Assembly (NCBI GenBank): GCA_014898415.1
Contig: RCTD01000008.1
Location: 310,001 to 374,000, forward strand
Reading direction: 5' to 3'
Source of the DNA: Stromatinia cepivora
Lineage: Eukaryota > Ascomycota > Leotiomycetes > Helotiales > Sclerotiniaceae
Length of the DNA: 64,000 nt
Shown: positions 59,863 through 64,000 of the stretch, in pieces
How the letters are laid out: each line of letters begins with the position of its first letter
How positions within the stretch are numbered: position 1 is the first letter of the stretch
Made by a program: the position numbers and the translations under genes
Notes under the pieces: model-generated
Told to the model about the DNA's origin: nothing
The model's database searches: none
The model's input: only the letters and a program-made list of their open reading frames with translations

Positions 59863-61090
59863 TCATTCAAGGCCAATACCAGAGCGTGCTTGAGAGCTCG
59901 GTAAAGATATCTTCTTCTCCTTCAGTTTATGCTGGAACTGCTCGATTTCCAAACCAACAATGCTCGCTTTAGTTGCTTTGATTTGAGCCTCGTTCATCTT
60001 AACGAACATCTTTTGGTTGATGCAATCAGGATCAGGAGGTCCGGAGGTGTAGACTCTCTGATCGTCAACGGTTGCGCCGCACCAACCTCGAGCTTTAATT
60101 TTCGAGACTTTGGGAAAGAGGTCTTCTAGTGTCATGCCGGGGTATGGTGTTTCGGGAATGGGCCAGCAACCATTGAGTGAAGCACTCCTCATGAAAGATC
60201 CAGTAGTTACGAGGCCTCAGATGTCAAGAGTATCTTTGCAGTATGATTTAGGCTCGATTCCTCGCTGTGAAAAGCTTCTGAGTGCAGCGAATACATTGGC
60301 AAAGGCTTCTGTACGTTTGAGTTTTATGGCATCTAGGATTCGACTAATATAAGATAGGTCTAATGATTTTGCTAACCATACCTATGAGTAATGATGGAAT
60401 ATAAAAGCGATTGTTCGGACTACTACCGAAAGTCTCGTCGCTATATGAGATTGCCACTCTTGTTTGTCGTTTAAAATTTGTAGCATGACCGAACACCAGG
60501 GATATGAAAAGGTATGATAGCATTTCATTTCTGGAGACGGGCTTCTTGAGGCCAATAATAGTGGCTCCAAATAGGCTACTACGGACCCAGTGGTCTAAAA
60601 TACAACCTAGAATTTCATGTGCCTAGTACTTCTCTGTAAGGATTGCCAATTTAAGAAGTAGCTTGAAGGGGACTTGCTGCGGCACGGTCTTGTTCCGTCC
60701 GTGGATCATCTGGACAATTATTGAAAAGGCATCGGCGTTGTCATCAGGCAGCTCGATTTCGACTTTTCCCTTAGCGAGCAATTCGGCTCCTTCTTTAAAT
60801 TTGTCATCGCTAAGCATTGTTTCAAAGACAGGCGATGCAAGCGTCATATGCTTCGAAGATACCAGTATAGTGACAGTCTTAAGAGCATCATTAGGGCTAG
60901 AATCAAAGTCAGCTTTGAATCATTTAAAAGGTGTTTGAGGAGGCACTTACGCTTTCCTCTTCAATCCAGACTCAGCGGGCGACATTTTTGTTTCGCCTTC
61001 GCTTTTGGATTGTCGGGTAAAGACGAGGAGAACATCGCCCTTGGAATCGAAGACGAGCCTCTCTGGAGCGTCAGGATTCTTTGATACCAT
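59863..61090 (-). pseudogene. BTB/POZ-domain gene, decayed paralogue of the next gene
   Basis: Starts MVSKNPDAPERLVFDSKGDV (61090; an upstream ATG at 61174 is also in frame). A short intron joins LKRKA to PNDALKTVTILVSSKHMTLA, the BTB core (FETMLSDDKFKEGAELLAKG, ELPDDNADAFSIIVQMIHGR), as in the intact paralogue. After LTEKY the frame meets TAG at 60623-60625, where the paralogue has Gln (DKYQLHE); AHEILGCILDHWVR then continues in frame. Later a frame change occurs near 60340, and TGA at 60217-60219 interrupts again before GLVTTGSFMRSASLN and the charged C-terminus. Both stops are one C-to-T change from sense. BTB domains dimerise and often recruit Cul3; this copy is likely non-functional. Confidence 0.7.
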
Positions 61091-61174
61091 TGCAATGGAA
61101 TTGAAGGTTGTAGGTAGATAATTGAAAGGAACGGCGGAGGGACTGTAGTGCTTGAAGAATATCGGAGTTGACAT

Positions 61175-61417
61175 AAAGAGTGGTATCGATAGTTGTGCGG
61201 TTGTAAGTAGTAGAAGAAAAGATTGAGTCTAAAGTTGAGAAATAACGCAAGTGTCGCCCCTAGGTCGTTAGCCTATTTGGTAGAAGAGATTCACTTGAGG
61301 TTGCTAGCTAAGTGTTCGAGGTCTTAGGATAAGTATGAAAGAATGAGAGTCAATGCGAAAGGGTAACAGTAGTAAAGTATAGATGAATCATTGTCGTATG
61401 AGGAATTTATCTCGTGC
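61175..61417. other. Short spacer between BTB paralogues
   Basis: 243 bp; carries the promoter of the downstream copy. No feature seen. Confidence 0.3.
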
Positions 61418-62703
61418 CTAGAAGCCTACTTCGGGAAAATCATCAAAATCATTGTCTCCAGAAGGCATAAGAGACAACAACTGTGTCATATCCAAATTAT
61501 TCGATTTCGTTTTCACCCTCGCCGGTAGCTTAAGTTCCGCCTGTGCTCTCTTTCTCTTCTTAAATTCCTCCATCTCCAATCCGCACAATCTCTTTTCAAG
61601 ATTCGCCAGTTCAGTATCAATAGCCTGTTTGACACCATGCGTAGACCAATGATGATACTCAAAACCCTTGAATGGCGATAAGCTGTCACAAAGAGCGACA
61701 ACTACGACTTTTCGGATTTGGTTGACTACATAATTGAATGTGAGATCTGTATTTGTCAGATCTGGCACGGGGAATATGCCTAATTTTGTGGAACTTTGGA
61801 GAAGGGTTCCCAATACCATGCCACTGCATTCAAATGAGGATTTACGGGGTGCAGTACAGTGGTGTTTGCCGGTGTGGAGTATGTTTTCGACTATGGAGTA
61901 GGCGTCGGTTATTGCGGTTAATCTTCGTTCTTGTATTGCATCTTCACTAATGTCAGTCTTGTGTTTTGGACTTCGGGGCAGGGAAATTTCTTACCAAGAA
62001 CTCGATTTGGAATCGGAATATCATCTCTGTCTTCACCAATCCTACCATTACTTTTTCGTTCTGCAATCCGAGTAACCTCCTTGAAGATACTTGGCTTCTC
62101 AAATACCCAAGAAATGCTAAGCCATGGGAGCAAATCATCTGTGAATTCCTCCGGCATTTCAGATTCAAGCTGGGATACCCATCTATCAGACATGATTTCA
62201 ACCACCTCATGTAATTGATACTTATCAACTAGAGTAGAAATCCTCGATAGGAGATCCAAATCGATTTCACGAGGAACACTCCTTGTCCGACCATGAATAA
62301 TACACATCAAGATAGCAAAAGCATCAGGGTCGTCATCAGGAAGGGAAATTTCAACCTTGCCAGTAGAAGCTAGTTCTCGACCTTCTTTGAAATTGTTGCC
62401 TTGAAGCATGGCTTTGAATACAGGAGAAGCGAGGCTCATGTGTTTGGATGAGACTAACATATGTATATCTTCCCTGATGGCGGTAGCTTCATTCGTTAGA
62501 ATATTCTTCTCTAGGTAGTCTCGTGGTTCTGATTCTATTGATTCTCCCGAATTTTCTCCTTCGTCTGTGTCTTCCAACTCTGCTTCTTGTGTAAGGACTA
62601 GGACTAAATCTCCATCGGGATCATATGTAACAACCATCTTGCTGACTCCCTTTTTGATTACAAGTCTTAGTTGCCGTTCTTGTATGTTGAATTTGATGAT
62701 CAT
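61418..62703 (-). CDS. BTB/POZ-domain protein (intact paralogue)
   Basis: Two exons with a short intron near 61945-62000 joining PIPNRVL to DAIQERRLTAITDAYSIVEN, ending DNDFDDFPEVGF at 61418. The BTB core is at about residues 70-170 (HMLVSSKHMSLASPVFKAML, KVEISLPDDDPDAFAILMCIIHGR). It is followed by a BACK-like helical part (LVDKYQLHEVVEIMSDRWV) and a C-terminal coiled region with LEKRLCGLEMEEFKKRKRAQAE. Two starts are possible: 62703 (MIIKFNIQERQ) or 62637 (MVVTYDPDGDL), the latter aligning with the paralogue's start. The fungal BTB family is expanded and its members are mostly uncharacterised. Regulation not evident. Confidence 0.85.
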
Positions 62704-63143
62704 GAGTTGCTCCCAATGGACCTTGAGACCGGAAATGAAAATGACACCGAATTACGAAGACGGATATTTCGCAATAGGCTCAGTAATGTGAGATGAATAT
62801 CCATCTGTGATGAGATATTGAAAAGCATGATCATTTTATAGATATATCTTTCCCTGTTGCCTGATATTTGACAAGTCATTGATCTCCAGAGGTGAGAATC
62901 TAAGACTTATAAGGCTGACACATGCCGGATTTAATTGTGGCTGAAATTTAGCTAAAATGGCAAGGCCAACCCCACTAATTTCTGCCCCGCAGCCTCGTTT
63001 CATCATGGTCTTCCCCCCCAAGATTCTCGAAGTCATTAGTAGTAAATAAACCAGAACCTCCTTTATGAACTACGTTGATTCTTAAAGCAATTCTCACAGC
63101 TTCCCAATTTTTCAATTCTTGGTATTGACTTGACTCAAGAAAT
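62704..63143. other. Divergent promoter region
   Basis: 440 bp between the BTB gene (-) and aip1 (+). A minus frame at 62975-63187 overlaps the aip1 start and is a shadow. Confidence 0.4.
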
Positions 63144-64000
63144 ATGTCTATCGTTATTGACAAGATCCTTGCTGCTTCCCCAGACACTCAACGTGGTCAT
63201 CCCTCACAGCTCAGTTGTGATCCAAAGGGGGAGCGTATTGCTTATGCCGTGCGTATATACTTCGAATTCACAATATGCAACTGCTGACTTTTTGAATCTA
63301 GTCTGGCAAATCTGTCTTTGTCCGTAATATCGATGATCCTTCGTTAAGTAAACAGTACACATCTCACACAACCCAAACTACCGTTGCTCGATTTTCTCCT
63401 TCCGGTTACTATATAGCCAGTGGTGATGTCTCTGGAACTGTTAAAGTCTGGGACTCTATAGAAGGCGTTAACACCAAGGGAGATTATCATATTATAAATG
63501 GTAGAATTAATGATATTGCATGGGATGGGGATTCTCAACGTATAATTGCGGTAGGAGATGGGCGAGAGCGATATGGGGCTTGCATAACTGCAGATAGTGG
63601 AAACACCGTAGGAGAAATTGTTGGGCATACTGCGGTCATTAATTCGGTGGCAATTCGTCAGCAAAGACCCCTTAGAGCAGCTACTGGTTCTGATGATAGT
63701 AGCATGGTGTTCCTTCACGGGGCACCTTTTAAATTCAATGCTAAGCTGGGAGAGCTTCATAAAGGTTACATTTACGGAGTAGGATTTTCGCCGGACGGAA
63801 ACCACCTCGTAAGTGTTGGAGCAGATCGCAGAATTCAATTATATGACGGAAAGACTGGCGATGCCAAAGCAAACTTTGGAGAGGGAGAACATAAGGGGAG
63901 CATATTTAGTGTCTCGTGGGCGAAAGACTCAAAGAGATTAGTCACAGCGAGCGCTGATCAAACAGTCAAATTATGGGATGTCGAAGCTGGTAAGACTGTT
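63144..64000 (+). CDS. aip1: Actin-interacting protein 1, WD40 (partial, cut by window end)
   Basis: Works with cofilin to disassemble actin filaments at cortical patches (family knowledge). Start ATG 63144 (MSIVIDKILAASPDTQRGHP) and a 53-bp intron at 63249-63301 give SGKSVFVRNIDDPSLSKQYTSH. WD40 blades are clear: VARFSPSGYYIASGDVSGTVKVWD, INDIAWDGDSQRIIAVGDGRERYG, AATGSDDSSMVFLHGAPFKFN, YGVGFSPDGNHLVSVGADRRIQLYDG, FSVSWAKDSKRLVTASADQTVKLWD. The AIP1-specific FLHGAPFKF motif settles the identity. The remaining eight or so blades lie outside the window. Confidence 0.95.

Overview
The window reads as nuclear DNA of a filamentous ascomycete. It has many short GT-AG introns (about 47-125 bp) with CTAAC-like branch sites, fungal-only families (HET, HNH_2, brefeldin-A-sensitivity/FUSC-like, STAND/NACHT-type, Inn1/Fic1), and AT-rich tracts with the transition-only decay expected of repeat-induced point mutation (RIP). 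Protein style and gene content look like Leotiomycetes (Botrytis/Sclerotinia relatives), but the species call is an inference from memory.

Layout. 1-1487: 3' part of a secreted agmatinase-type ureohydrolase (+). 2346-4827: HET-domain protein (+). 5043-6444: decayed charged, RS/RE-rich gene (-). 6445-11024: gene-poor, partly AT-rich. 11025-14117: second HET gene and an HNH_2-type gene (-). 15331-18927: multi-pass FUSC/ArAE-like transporter (+). 20047-24455: NASP/Sim3-type histone chaperone (-) and DNA polymerase epsilon subunit B (+), divergent around a promoter with CGCG/MCB-like elements. 25194-27368: Gyp1-like Rab GAP (-) with two probable micro-exons. 27868-30828: Hrp1-like RNA-binding protein (+) with a 0.95-kb intron. 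31980-37019: cluster of damaged allorecognition-like genes (ankyrin protein, an unknown gene with two in-frame stops, a truncated hydrolase/STAND gene). 37020-40291: a 7-bp satellite and a RIP-mutated LTR element with intact 5-bp target duplication. 40292-43651: C2-domain Inn1/Fic1-like cytokinesis protein (-). 45059-45775: TMEM234-like membrane protein (+). 46586-47294: unknown gene (-). 49165-52079: proteasome alpha-1 (-) and a WKF-domain protein (+). 53084-53840: tetraspan membrane protein (+). 55073-55708: F-box-like protein (+). 57478-57638: tRNA-Leu(UAA) (+). 58038-59070: phytanoyl-CoA dioxygenase-like protein (+). 59863-62703: two BTB/POZ paralogues (-), one a pseudogene. 63144-64000: actin-interacting protein 1 (+), cut by the window end.

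The most striking observation is the tRNA-Leu(UAA) gene. Besides a normal short tRNA intron after the anticodon, its D-loop is interrupted by a 57-bp insert with every hallmark of a spliceosomal intron (GTAAGT donor, CACTAAC branch site, CCAG acceptor). Exact removal restores the standard fungal D-arm. A spliceosomal-type intron in an RNA polymerase III gene would be very unusual, and standard tRNA finders may miss or misfold the gene.

A second theme is mutational decay. Several accessory genes are interrupted in frame by stop codons explainable by single C-to-T changes, close to an LTR element whose two 150-bp LTRs differ by transitions only. Housekeeping genes (dpb2, sim3-like, scl1, hrp1, aip1) are intact between these accessory patches.
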